A DNA stretch of 64,000 nucleotides from Catonia carolina (lineage: Eukaryota; Arthropoda; Insecta; Hemiptera; Achilidae). Both the position numbers and the translations under genes were made by a program. The first letter of the stretch is position 1; each line of letters opens with the position of its first letter. Below are positions 28,201 through 42,700 of the stretch, one piece after another. A model generated the notes under the pieces. The model did not search any database. It saw nothing but the letters and a program-made list of their open reading frames with translations, and was not told where the DNA came from. The DNA is taken from the NCBI GenBank assembly GCA_035578175.1, contig JAQMRL010000022.1, positions 2,728,001-2,792,000 of the forward strand, given 5' to 3'.

Positions 28201-31200
28201 GAGAATTAAACGGTTTAACACACCGATACTATTCTGTTATTCACTTTAATCTCTAATAACCCAGAGAATAAGTAGATGTGAATAAAATTATAAAAAAAAG
28301 AAGTAATAATCGAACACAACAATTTAATTTATTATTCAAATCTTAAAAATTATCAAATTTTTTTTTTTTTAATTGTGCCTGTATTTTTATTGATTATTAT
28401 TGATAGGTGTCAAACACTTATAATGATCTGAACAAGCAAATAGAGCAGTTTAAAAAGAAAATATACAGTTTTTGCCGTTAACTTAGTAATTATAAGTTAT
28501 AAATTGAGAAGAGCGATCGGCGAAATTGAATGAAAACGATAGACGACGAATTTAGGAGCGTGTATAATAGTAAAGAGAGCGACTGAATAGAGTTTACTCG
28601 ATTAGAACGTGAAGAGCGGTGTGATTAAGTGGGTGTAAATTACTGCGGCTAAACAAACACAGAACTGATTGGTCTCGAGGCCGAGATTAGTACAAGGCAG
28701 GCAGCGAGCGGCGGCGTCAGCAAGAGTGCTCCCTCAACACCGATTCAAAATCTGTAGTACTTAAGGATAGTTGCTGATCAACGGAGAAAACTTCCTTAAT
28801 TACCTTCCACCTCCCTTTCCGTTCTCATCTCAATTATACTTCATTTCTCTTTACTTATTAACTTTTAATTAAGACAATTATAACAATATATTGATCCCAA
28901 TAATTTACGATTATTTTTAGACTTACAATGAAAATTGTTAAAAGCTCAGTCATCCAGAGAACATTTTATAACAATTCTTCTAGTGCTATACAAAGGGTAA
29001 AATTTAATAAAAACGTTTACAATATTATTAAAAATAGCAAAAATCAAATTTTTCGTGCATTTTAAAATGTTAATTCAGAAAACTAAGTAAATAATTGCTG
29101 TAACCATTCGTTTTCCAAGACGTAGGGATAAGTGCGTTGACTACAAATCGGGTTCGAAACCCAGCTAGAGTTAGACAATTTTATCTCTTTAATTCCAATT
29201 ATATGTAAAATAAACTAAAACGACGATTGCTATTGATTAATATTTTTTTTGATATCATTTAAAGGGCCATTTTGATCTGATCAAAAACTTCAGATATCTT
29301 AATGAAAACAGAACAGGAAATACAATTAAAAAAATCAACTGCACGGAAAGATTCAATAAACTCACAAAATCTGCAAAACAAACGCAAAATGTTTACTACA
29401 AAAAAAGCCTTTCAATAAATTAAAAATCCGAAATTAAAACACTGTGATTCTTCCGGAAATCACATACGGCTGTGAAACGATCTTCAGCCTAAGGAAAATC
29501 AACACGAAACACAGAATCTCAAAATTATAACGTCGGATCATCAGAAAATGCCTGAACTAGAAATGTTTTTCTGATAGACCTGATAGAACCTCAAATAGGC
29601 CTAAACCAGATGAGGAAAATTATAATTTTTTTCTTTGGACATCTTTTGAGGATTGACTCCGCCAGAATCTCCACACAAATCAACAACTTTTCCTGAACAG
29701 AAAATCTCAGCCCCACTGGGTCAAAGAAATTGAACAGGACATGAACGAAATCCAAATCTCACTTGAAGACCTAAAACGAAAACCCGGGTATTACCACAAA
29801 TTGAACAACACCCAGTCTTGAACACCAAACGACAGACAATTGTGTTTTCCGATGAAGAACGCCAGAAGAGATCAGAAAGATTGAAGGAATACTGGAAAAG
29901 AATCAAGGAAAGAAACATCGGGAATAGTACTCCAATACAACAAAAATAAGATTTTTTTTCTTTAATGAACTTGTGGCTTTAAAAAAGGGCCATTTTAGAC
30001 CATGTTAAGAAGCTGTGCTCATTTCAGGAATAATGTCCGTAGATGTTCTTCGTTTAATGTTTTTCGCCATGAATCAATCCATTTACTTGTATAGTTCTTT
30101 CCATGCAACCTGCGCTCTACAAAATCCTAACCAATTATCTTGCGTAGGATTCTTTAATCTTCTAAATTTTCTTTCAGCTCAGCCTGCACGTTTATTCAAA
30201 GAGATTTAATTACGAACAGATTCAGTTTATGCGCTGTATTTTAGTGGCTGCCAGGCCGAATGGAGAGGCTCATGTCAACATGATTCGGCCAAACATCGTT
30301 TGACTCTCATGTCAACAAATTGTGAGAGATGAAGGATGTAGTTAAGCCGTCTACGATCTCACAGTGAAACTGCTGGATGAAGAGGTGGTTTGAGCATTAC
30401 TCCGCATTGAAGAGATCTTGGTTAACTCATGGGTACTTCGTGGGCTCGTTATGATGTCCCAGTGTGAGACAGATACAACAGCCTTATGACTGTTAAACGT
30501 GTTTTGGTGTGAATTGCATCTGCTATTCCGTATTGCGTTGCCGATTCAGAGTACCTGAACAAATATGCGAGTGGCTTCGTGACGATAAATCAACATTAGA
30601 CGTGACTCTCAATTTCCTTCTATCAGTTAGACTGTATGATGCCTTGTGATAAGCGTATCGATTGGAAAACCATGGTAGTAGCTTAAAGTCACCTTCCTTT
30701 TTTACTTTCTCTTGCCCCATATGATTTTGTAGAGGGAAGGAAAGATAAGTTTTCATATAGATTTTTCTAATATTTGAGTTTTCAACGGAAATACACGTTT
30801 TTAGGAACCCTAAACCCAAAATAATATTTTTACCGGTCAGTGTTCGTGTGCGTGCATGCGCGTGCGCACGGGGACAAAATATCTCAAAAACAGAACATCG
30901 TATAAAGTAGAAACTTGGAACTTAAGTTTACTAAATTTTTGTGCTCTACAAGGTAGGGTAAGGCACCATGTCTGCTAAAATTCTTGCGGGTTGTGCTCTC
31001 GAAGGGAGTTTTTTAAAGATGCGCCCTTAATATGAATTTTAGAGCAAACGCGTATTTAATCACAGTGGTAGAAAATTGAAAACCCTACAACTTTTATGTT
31101 AAACATATTTTTTTACAACGCTTAGTTTAGCGTTAATTAGTAATTTTCTGTATTTGGCTCATTAAAATCTGTAAAAATAGGATATTTTAAAGATTGCGGC

Positions 31201-34200
31201 CTTAGTATAGATTTTACAAGTGTGAGTGACTAAAATACCTACAAATTTTATTCGAAGTTTTTTTTCTTCAGAGTGGGAATTAGTGATTTCCCGTATTTTT
31301 AAGTCTAATATGGTTGATTCTCATTTAGTGTCATTCACTCATGATTAAACGTAGGTTATATTTTTAACTATTTACATAGGCAAGAGAAAGTCGTGTGAGT
31401 GTTTCTTACCAAACTTTTTAAGTTTTGCGCGATGCTGTACTGCTTAGGAGCAGTATAACGGTAGGCCCTTATCACACTGAAGACGTTGTTAAATTTTGAG
31501 TGGAGTGGATTATATTTTGTTTTACTTTAGCTATATTTGGCTTAAAGTTTTAATAAACAGTTTGTGTTTATGCAAATTCATGGGGGTGCTTCTACAGCCC
31601 ATACAGTTGCTTATACAGTTGTTATATTATCTCATACGTCAGTATCTACGTGAACGGAAATTGATGTGATCTAAGGGTTACCTGTGATATTTTATTTTGT
31701 TTAATTGTAATAAAATTTTATTTTTATTTTGATATAATTGACGATTACGTTGCGTGAAAACACACTGACTGTGATCCCTTTTTGTTAGCATTTATTTTAG
31801 AAACTAATTAAATGTACTTGGGCCTACTCCTCTATTTTTGGTGAATAAAATAGGAAAAACAATCCTAATTTTCCCCTTAAAAACTATATTTTGGCGACAG
31901 ATTGTTCAAATTTGAGTTCTTTTTCTTTTATCTACTGCAGTTTTCTCTAGGGTTTTGTAATTTTATTTCACCGAAGTACTTGAAACTGTAGACTTTTCAA
32001 ATCTAACAGTAATTATAAAGTTGTTTATTAGCCTACTACATTTATTATAGTTGTTTTTTTAGGCTATTTTGATTAAATTTCATCAATCAATGTCAGGTAT
32101 TAATCATATATTTTTAATGCTGAGCAATGTAAAAATAGTCTCGATTCATAACAAATTTACTTTTACACTTTTGCAGGTAGCAAATGGAAAAAAGATGGAC
32201 TACACAAAATATCTTTTATTCATGATTTCAAAAAAGGAAAAATTATTAAAATGCAAAAAAGTAACTCGTAAATAATACAAAGGGACAAAGACCGTCGGAA
32301 ATCAATTCAGTATTTTTGGCTACGTTGCGATAAAAAATTCAAACAGGGACAGATAATAAAACTTACTTCAAAACACTGCTATCTTAGTGTAGTTTAATGA
32401 AAAATAAAATTTAATTGGTTCCTGGTATTAGATCCAACTTATAAATAATAAAAGATTAAATTTATTATCACAATTTAAAAAAGGAAAAATTATGTACGCT
32501 GGGCTCGTTATGTTTCTTTATAACGTAATAAAACTTATTCAACATATTTATTTATGAAGTTCCACGTATTAAAATATATTATTTTTAGAGCAAAGAAACA
32601 GTCGATAGTCCGCAATGAACCCATTAGAAATCGGAAACTGTTTATTTTATTGAAGGTTTGAAGACTGCTAAAACCAGATAGCTTTCTTCAATTTTCTATC
32701 AGGATTTCATTTACTTCACACGCCACGCTAACATGCAATGACAGCTTTCCCCCTTATATTTATAACTAACAAGAGTATCATATTGAATACTTTGGATTAG
32801 ATTTGTTTCGTTGCATTAACTGTTAAGGTCATCGGTTGGTAATAAAAACTTAAAGGTTTTATTAACGGTAGGTTTAATCTAGACACTAGCCGGGAATCAA
32901 ATTCTAGATATTCGGCTTAGCTGCGAGTATAAAACCAACCGGTAAATTGATAATAATTTAATTTAATTTTTTACCTTGTAGGGTTATTTAAGATAAATTT
33001 AAGTACCTAACTTTAAACTTTTCTGGAAGCTCTTATTGTAGCTCACACTTTCATCATTGTTTCATACTAGGAACTTTTCTTTCCGTATATCTCCTGTTCT
33101 GCTTTTATTCTTCGTGAAAGCACTTGAAGTTAATAATTTAAACTTTGTACTTGAATCGGTCCAGGGTATTTTCACAGTTTATTCCATTTTTCAAAATCAT
33201 TTTATTTTTAAACCACTTATCTATAGGTTAACGTATTAAAAAAAGTTATTTCGACAACCGTTTGTTATCCAATCTGTATGTGTGACCATCTAATTATTTC
33301 CATTACAAGTAAGTTCACTGTCTCAATCGTTCATTATCTTAAGATCTTTCTCTAAAAAATTTCTCCTCTGCTTTTAGACCAACCTTTCAAGTCACTCTAA
33401 TGCATTCAATCCCGCAGGTTTTATTACTGTATAACTGTTTTTGGATTCTATTGAAACCGTTTTCTTTTTGTAGATCTACTGGTAGAGTTCTTTGAAATGA
33501 CGAGCCCAAATTTTCTCGCATGCTATTCTTTCCTTCTTTATCGGTGGTCTTCGGCTGTATCATCTTCGAAATGTACTTGAAGCTATTAATATATCCCATT
33601 TTGCAGTATTTTATCTCCAAGGGATGCAGAGATGTTTAAATGTTCATTATATATTTTATTTCAGTATCGTCCATTTTAGTAGTTATATTTATTTATTTTT
33701 ATTGAGGTGGTTTTTATAATATTCATAATAATTAATGAAATTATAATATCAAAGCAGAAACATTTAATTAAAAGGGGTAGGTTAAAGAAAGTAAAATATA
33801 ATTAAGTTCCTAGAAACATATATTAATTCCAGAGCTTCATATACTCTTCCTTTTAATTCTATCTGTTTAAATGTTGATAGTAACTAAAAGATCAGTTTCG
33901 AAAAATTTTCCGCCTCCTTTAATACATTTATGTCAACATCTTTTGTGATATAGGGAAAGGGAAAAGAAAGAAAAGTTTGCTAGCTTAACTTATCGATCAG
34001 TTTCAAGCGAGACAGTAATTTTTTTAGACATATAGGCCACTTCATATTTTTATTCTTTTAAAAGGATATCTTATGCCGTATTGAGTACTACTGTAACCTA
34101 AAACTATTTATTCAACTGATTATTATACTTTTTCAGTTCACTATTGCCGATAATCCTCCATCATTTACTGAGCCACTAAAAACACAAAACTAACTTAAAT

Positions 34201-36690
34201 TATGTAAATACAATTATCATAAAGGAGATATTAATTTATCAAAAAATAAAATATAATTTGTGCTATAGTGTATAATTTTTCAAAATTTATGTCAATTTTT
34301 CACGGTGAAACAAAAAAGAATTTTTTAAAAATTAAAAAAAAAATTACAGTAAAATTTACAATCTAGATGTTTTGTAAAGAGTTCAGCTCGTTCCTTGTCA
34401 TTTTTGGCCCAAGTAGCATGATCTTTAAGAAGAAGAGGCAGTAGAGGTAGGTTGAAGTTCTTCATGGGTTTAATCATTTTTCAAAGTGAATAGTCAGTGG
34501 ATCAGTTAGATTAAATAAAAAATATTCATCGATGTCTTAATTTTTAATTTGTACAATATTCGCCTAAGGTTTTGTGTGACATTATTTAAGTTTCGTTTGT
34601 CAAAAGTAGGTACGTCTGATATACTACCATACTCTTCACAGACGACGCTTTTCAGTTACATACATTATATGGAATATCCTTTTTTTACATCTATCTGATG
34701 TTGAAATCTAAGCTAACTTTTGGATGATGGTAGTCAATTTGTTTACTGCTGAGTCTACGTCTCGGTTTTTAGCAAAATATCAGACGTAATATTTTTTCTA
34801 CAATGAAACTGTACAACTTCCGAAAATTTGAAAGAATTATCAAATAAGTAAAGTGTTCCTTTTGGAAGTAGTACAGAATTTTACGTTAGATCTAATGATA
34901 ATGGTAAGTTTTCTTGTTAATGTTATTCTTATAAAAAAGATGTGTTTTACGAAAAACCCAAAACAATATCCAAAAATTAAAACTAGAACTTGTCCATCGT
35001 ACATTGTCATTGTATTGAATAATGTATTTAAAAACGTGATCCGATATGTTGAGTTATATTGAGGAAAAGATACTAATAAAAGAGACATAACCAGATGGAT
35101 AGCATGGGTAGCGGGAAGTCTATTGGGAAGGTGCAAGAAAGGTAGATCAAGGTGGTTAATAACAGACGATATGGACGAAACCATGGAAAGGAGAGTCCTT
35201 CGATAGGAGGATTGAATGGATTGGAATAAAAGGAGACAGATATTGAGACCTCTAAAAAATCGCGTTCAAACAAAACCTCTTGCTATCAGCTACAAATCTT
35301 AAATTTCTAAAAAGAGATTTCTCAGACTTTGTTATTGCTTATTAAAAATTATGATTTCATGAATAAGTTACAAAATAGATTAGGCTACAAAAATAGTAAA
35401 AAAATGAAAACAGTACATTATAATAGCAACAAATATAAATAAATACTTTTTTTTCTGGAAAAATTGTTAATAGTTTTCCAGACTTAAACGTACCCTACAT
35501 AAATGATATTTTCTTTAAACTCTATACAAAATTTAGGAAGAAACTCATAAACCACCATAACCCATTGATCTCAAATTTGACTACGGAGATTTTCCGAAAC
35601 AATCCAATAAGACGATTAAAATATCGACGAAGACGAGATTTTATCAACTCACTTAGTACTGGAGTATTGACTATACTATTTTTCAAAGTTGATGAGCTCT
35701 GAACGTTCGCATTGCTCCCTACCCACTTCATAGCTAGCCAATGACTTGCCAGCAACATTGCCAATACTTGCTCTCGTAACTCTGTTATATATTTCGTCAG
35801 TTATATATTTGGTCTTTCAATAACAATATGACAACCTATGAACATACGACCAGCTGATTATATTATAAAGTATTGCATGTTAACGCGCTCTAAAATCGAT
35901 GTGTTCAGTAAGAGATGCAAGACGCGAGTGAACTACTGCGGCTCTCATACGTATGCGAATGTAATGTTTGTCAAGCTGATACATTTGTACAATCTGACAA
36001 CACTGGCAAACATTCTGATTGGTCTAAACGCGTAGAACAGCAGAGCTCACCAACGGTGAAAAGACGATAAACATTAAAATGATCAAAATTCTGCACCAGT
36101 CTATTCACGTCGAAGTTCTGTCACTGTCGCCAGCAACAGAGTGCCTCCACTCACATTGTTTTTATCATGCTAATTTCTTCGTATTATAGGTTATCATTTT
36201 CACTAATTATATCTAACAAATTGTGAATTTCTTGAATAGATGTTAAAAATAACCTTTAAAAGTTGGTTGTTACCGCTTATTTTCAATAAAATATACCCTT
36301 CTATTTCGACATCCAAAGCCGATAAAATCTTTAATTTAAATGTTTCGGAAGGTTTAATATCAACAATACTTGAAAATATTTTATAATTATGAATCATAAG
36401 TAATTAAATTTTTTTCATTATGGATGAAAACGAAAATATTACAGAAAAATATCAAGTTAATGAACTGTTCGTTGCCTTATAATACACAGTAGATTACTTA
36501 TTTGATGAAAGAATACATGCTCAGGCTCCATTCTAAAATTTATGAAGCGATTACTTTAAAAAATTGTTGTACATCAGATAGTTATCAACAGTATTAGCCG
36601 TACGCCAATTTATTTATTAAAGAACTTTAATTTAATAAAAAAAATTCATACATAACAAAATAATATTAAAATTATCAGTGGTATAGCATA

Positions 36691-36745
<55 letters not shown>

Positions 36746-39700
36746 TTAACGAAAGAATTTACTAATAGTACATATTTATTTTTTTGGTAAAAAATACATA
36801 ATAAAAGTAAAATACACATTATTTTGTTCAGAATTCCTGTTTAATCGATAAATAGCTGGTGAAAAAAAGGTGAGAGAATATGTGAAGGAAAAAGAGAGCG
36901 AATGATATTTACGTAGGAAGGGAGGGGGAGAAAAAAAGAGAGCGAAATAAAGGAAACTGATCCAATGGATATGCAAATATGAATAAATGCAATGGTTCCC
37001 AATTCCCTCCAAACCTTTTTGTGATGAAGAAGCAGAGCGTACATTCTAGTTCCATAGAGAATTTTGCGGTACATTACACTTTTGAATTTAAATTCATGAA
37101 GAAAATATTAAGGACGAGTATTGTTATTTAGACTGAATTATAAACAATTTACAATGTGAATATCATACAATTTTATGTAAATAAAAAAATTTGCAATGAA
37201 GAAATGCAATTTTTAAAGAGCAGTCAGTTACCAGAATAAGATTATTGTAATAAAAATTAAATTTAAATAATGGTACACAAAATACCCTAACTTCTTGAAA
37301 AGTCTTCTGCCTGTATCACATTTTAGTCATTTTGACGCATAAACGTATCATCATCAATCATCATCTGTCAAGGATTAGGCCCTATGGCCTGTTCCGGCAT
37401 TCATCTCTTTTTAGGTCTTCCCAAGCCTCGCTTTCTTCTAGGTTTGTATTTCTAAGCTCGTAGAGGAAGTCTGTTTCTTTTATATTAGAGACTTTACTAA
37501 GTAAGACGAGGAGTGAGTGGTTTACCATGTCTTCCTCACTGAGTGGATAAGTAGCCTATGCTTATCAGCATGCCAGGCCCTCTGAAAAACATCTACTTTC
37601 CACCCTGCAAAAGACACCTTCACTTCATTCACCACAGGATCTGGCTGTACAATGAAATTCATTACTCTCAGAGGAGATAACTCTGGTTAGTGTATTTTAC
37701 ACCTCTATTTCATCTGTTCTTAAATGTTTCAGTCATTTAATTAGCTGACCTTGTAATAAGAAACAGAACTAAGTTTTGTAGCCCTGGAACTAGCAGATCG
37801 AGTGCAAATAATTTAATTACTCTACCTTTCTGTTATGGGGAATGGCGGCATGCATGTATGGTATACAGGCCTGCCTGCGTGGTAATGATACATGGAAAAC
37901 TATACGAAATCACAAAAACGGAAAATCCAGATAGGAAAGACGAGGTTTTTGTGAAGGAGAAAAGGTGTACTCGGTTAGGCAAGATAAGAAATGAAGATTT
38001 CTTATCTTCGACGGTTGGATTTGGATATCTACAAATTAGGCCTAAATGAGAAGATAAAAGAATATCGTGAAGGTTGGAGAAACCGCACGGAGAGTATGTC
38101 AGTCCATAGGATATATCTGGAAGTCCCATGATATGCTCCGAAGGGAAAGAGAGACGTTAGCAGACGTAAAAAGAGATGTATACAATTATAGTATGTGAAT
38201 TCGGAACATACCTATGCCTAGTCTTGTTTGAACGAAAAATTGTGAATTTTCTTTAGTACACATAAATGAAATTTCCAAAAGGAAGAAAATCGTTTACCTT
38301 AGTAACTTATATTGTACGGTTGATAAGTAAGCATATGAGTTTTTTATATGTACATTCTTGAGAGGAAAATTGATGGTAGACGCAGATCTGCACCAAAGAA
38401 ATACATTTGAAAAATATTACACTGGAAAAATATGAGTACGCACATCTTTTGTACGCAAAATGAAAATCATTCCAGTAAGGCTTAAAATTACAAAAAAATC
38501 ACTCTTTCACGCTTAACTGGGCTCTGTAGAGAAAAAATCTTTAAATAAAAATTGTAGATCTTTAAATTTCCTATAAAGTTGATTATACAATTTTGTCGTA
38601 AAATGCATACTAAGGCTGAAATCGTAAAAAAAACGATTTATTTACACGTATTTGTGAGAAAAAAACAGAAAATCGCTAATTACCGCTAAAATATGCGCCA
38701 TACAAAAAAATGTTTGGAATTAAAGTTGTAGATTTTAAATTCCCTACAACTTTTATTACATACATTTTTGCGCTAAAATGCATATTAAAGCTGCAATATT
38801 AAAGAAACAATTTTTTACGCAATAACCGCCTTTATAAGAATTTCAAAAGACATAACGCCTACTCTATCTTGTAGAGCATAAAAAAATTAGTAATGAGGCG
38901 ATTTGAAAAAATCTTAGGAGCCGTTTTTGAGAAAATCGCAAAAAGTGAAAAATGACACGAATAAACTACTAATTCCGGTTGACCGATTTTGATGAAAATG
39001 TTTGTGTCGGGTCCTCTAGTAGTACCTAACTTAAATTTCAAGTTCGTGCAATGTTCCGTTCTTGAGATATTCTGTTCACACACACACACACACACGCTCG
39101 CGCGCGCGCGCACACACACATACACACACACACCAATAGCTAAAAACAGGTTTTTTGGGTTCAGGGGTCTGAAAACGTGTAGACCCAGTGAAAACTCGAT
39201 TTCAAAAAATCGACATGAAAACAAGAGGTACATCCGTTCCTATATATTCGTGTAGGCAAGAGAAAGTAAAAATAAATGTTGGATAGGGCTGTACAGTAAA
39301 AGTGAAATGCTCTCATTTAGATTCATTTATTTTAATTTAAAATTTTATTAAACCAAGTTGTTTGAAAAAATATTTGTATTAGAAGAGTATTTACATAAAT
39401 ATTATTATAATTAAATTTCTACAACTGAATAAATATTTGATGAATTGACGAATTAACTAATTAATGTAAATTATCAGAATTACCGGTCGTAAGAAGAGTA
39501 ACGATATGGGCTAATTAATAACCATAATAATTATATTATTATTATTATTATTTACTGTTCTGCATCAGTAGCAATGTATTTTACGTCCCTGAAGAATAGA
39601 ATTCAGCGTTTTCAGTTGTGTAGGGGTAGGCAAAGAGTAGGTAGGACGGCTGAACAGAACAGAGCGGCGATGTACGTATGTAGTGTGTAACCCAATACAC

Positions 39701-42700
39701 ACTTATGGTACAACCGCTACATGGTGCTGATAATGAACCTATTGTTATGTTTATTGATCGTTGCATGTACATAGACCCTGTGCCTATATATAGTACATAA
39801 CCAAACGCGATTTGAAACTATTAGGTCTTCCAATAAATGAAATAAAGAGAGCAAAATAAAATGAAAACGTTATCGGATGCAATTATTTAACTGAAATTAA
39901 TATTATTACGTATTAATTTTAGTCACATCTTCGATATTAATTATTGAACACACAAGCGCTTCATTGCCATATTTTCATTTTACAACGCGATTAAATTTAA
40001 TTGATAGATTACCTGTTCATCAAAAAGTAATAAAATTATTCCGCGTTTAGAATTATCATGTTTTCCATTCCAAGAGAGTTTCATGAGTTAGATAATGAAG
40101 TGCTACTTTTCCTAAACTATATCAGTACATCGCAAAATATTTGGAGTGTACTGAATTCGGGAAAAATATCCATAACCTAATTTTTATTAGTTTTTGCGTT
40201 TTATAAAGTGACCGTTCATACAAAAAGGGACCTTTTCTATCTTTCTAACCTATTTTTACTAAGCAAAATTTCCATTAGAACAAAAAATAAAATAAAACGA
40301 AATTAGGTCAAAAAATGACATTTTATGTTTTTTTTGTCTTAAATATCACTTAGTCTTTTCTGTGTATAAAAATAACCCTATTTTACTTTATTTTGAATTC
40401 CAAAACTGATTAAATTTCCAAAAATAGACAGTATGTCAATCAGGGAAAACGGACGTTAGCTTCACCAATGTATTTGTTATTGATGAATCTAAGATCCCTT
40501 TTCTGATGGATAAGTAAAAGAAAACTAAAAGTTCTGGCACAAAAAAGTAAAACGTAAAAAAAACATTGGAGAATATCCTTCTAAGAAAATAGTCAAGATT
40601 GGTGCCTCAATATTTAATAAGAAAATCAATAAAATTCTTAGAATGTAAATTATGCCTATTTCCTCTAGTATCATCTTTTTATTTTTATTAATATTTTTAG
40701 ATTAGTTTTTTTAGTATTATTTAAATTACTAATGAAATTTGTTAAAAAAGAAAAAATATTTTGTAATGTTTTATCTTAGTTGTATATGTTAAAATTACAA
40801 AAAACTTTTTTCAATTATTTGTCCATCCGTGAATTTTTACATTTGACATGATCTCAGAAAAACCGCTACAGGATTGTAACTATTTTAAATATCAATTATT
40901 TGATGACATCACTGGATTCAGCACAAAATTTTACATAAGTAAGACATGACATCTGACAAAGACAAGGAAAGTTAATATTAATAGAAATGTACTAACTGAA
41001 AAATATTATCACTAAAGTATTAACCAACTTTAATTGCAATTTACCGAAAACGAGTGTTTCTTAAACTTCATTTTTAAAATTCTGTACATTTTTTATAAAC
41101 GGTTTTTTATAACGGTAAAATAAGTGAAAATATCGTTGTTTTCAGCATTAAATTCTCTGCAAGAAACGCTAATAACCTCACTTTTGATTTTTTTTTGGTT
41201 TAACGTCCGACTGTTCTGCAATTACTAGTAATGCAGACGGTGAAGGATGAAATTATTTTTTGTAACATATGAAAATATGCCGTGCCTGAATGGGATGGCA
41301 TATTTTCATACGTTACAAAAAGTCATTTCATCCTTCACCGTCTGCATTACTAGTAATTGCAGAAAAGTCGGAAGTTAAACCAAAAAAAGTCAAAAGTGAG
41401 GTATGAGCGTCCTTTTCCTATGGGCGGTCACTTTCTAATAACAGAATTTATCTACAGTCTGTTTTTTGAAGAACAGTAAACAGATATTTTTTAAAAAAAT
41501 ACATGAAAAGGTATTTCTAATTGAAGATTCCTTCAAATTACAAAATAATAGCAATTAAAGTTTCCATAAATTATGAAAATAAATTTTGAAAAAATATAAG
41601 TTTAATTTACTAAAGAAATAAGTCTGTAGAATGCCACTGTTTACAGGTAAATATAATTAGCAGTACTAATAATTACCAGTGTGAATGATGGTAAATAGTA
41701 CGTATAATCTTCCTGAATCTATTAATGAACTTTTTGTATGTAAATATTTAAGAGGATAAAAATGTATAAACAATTAATTTTAATTAAAATTCTATCTAGG
41801 TTCGTATTTGAACTTCGACTAATTCAATATTTCCAGGTTATGTCAGGACGAATACTTAGTTCTTAATGTAATATTCCTGAATATTAATAATTGTTTTAAA
41901 CATGGACGAACAAAAACATTTAAAGAAGTCGTTATTTTGAGGTTATGTACTATATTCCTTACAAAAACTAATTTTAAAACTTTTATGGTATCTATATTAT
42001 AGTAAAACAAAGTACAAATGTTTAACAAAGAAATGAAAATTTAATTTAATTTCTGAAACAATTAATCTCATGACGGCATGTCTGTTTAACGCTTGCTTGT
42101 TTACTCATGCAGAAGAACGAAAGAAAAAAAGGCGGGAAAAGTTTGCACAAGAAATGTATAGGACGCTACATCTCTTACACCATTTTAATTAATAACTTCC
42201 GAACCAAAGTAGGATGTAGTCTCATTGCAGTAAAAGAATTCGGTTTTATTTTTTTCTATTTATGTACTTTTATAATTTTTTGATACTCTTAACTTCTGGT
42301 TGTTTTGAAATTCGTTTTAAAAATAAAAATATTAAAATTTGAGTAGCATTTGTAAACAACCTAAAGAAAGTTTTAGAAACTTATTAAAATTTAGATATAG
42401 ATTTGAAATGTAAGAAAACAATTACTTTTCAAAACATCAACATTTTTCACAAACCATAGTAATCGAATCCTTTCATTTTTAAATTATCAGCGAATCAAAA
42501 ATAACATTTTATTGTTTCATAGTAAGATTGAATGTTTGTTCTGATGTTCAAATAAAAACATACTTTGGAGCGAGTACTTTTAATTTCATTTGCAGATAAA
42601 CGGGAATTGTTGTTGTTGTCAGACTTAGAATAGAAGAGCACAGTTAAAGTCATGGTTCTTCCTTTTCAAGCTTAATGCGGCCATAAACACTGATGTATCT

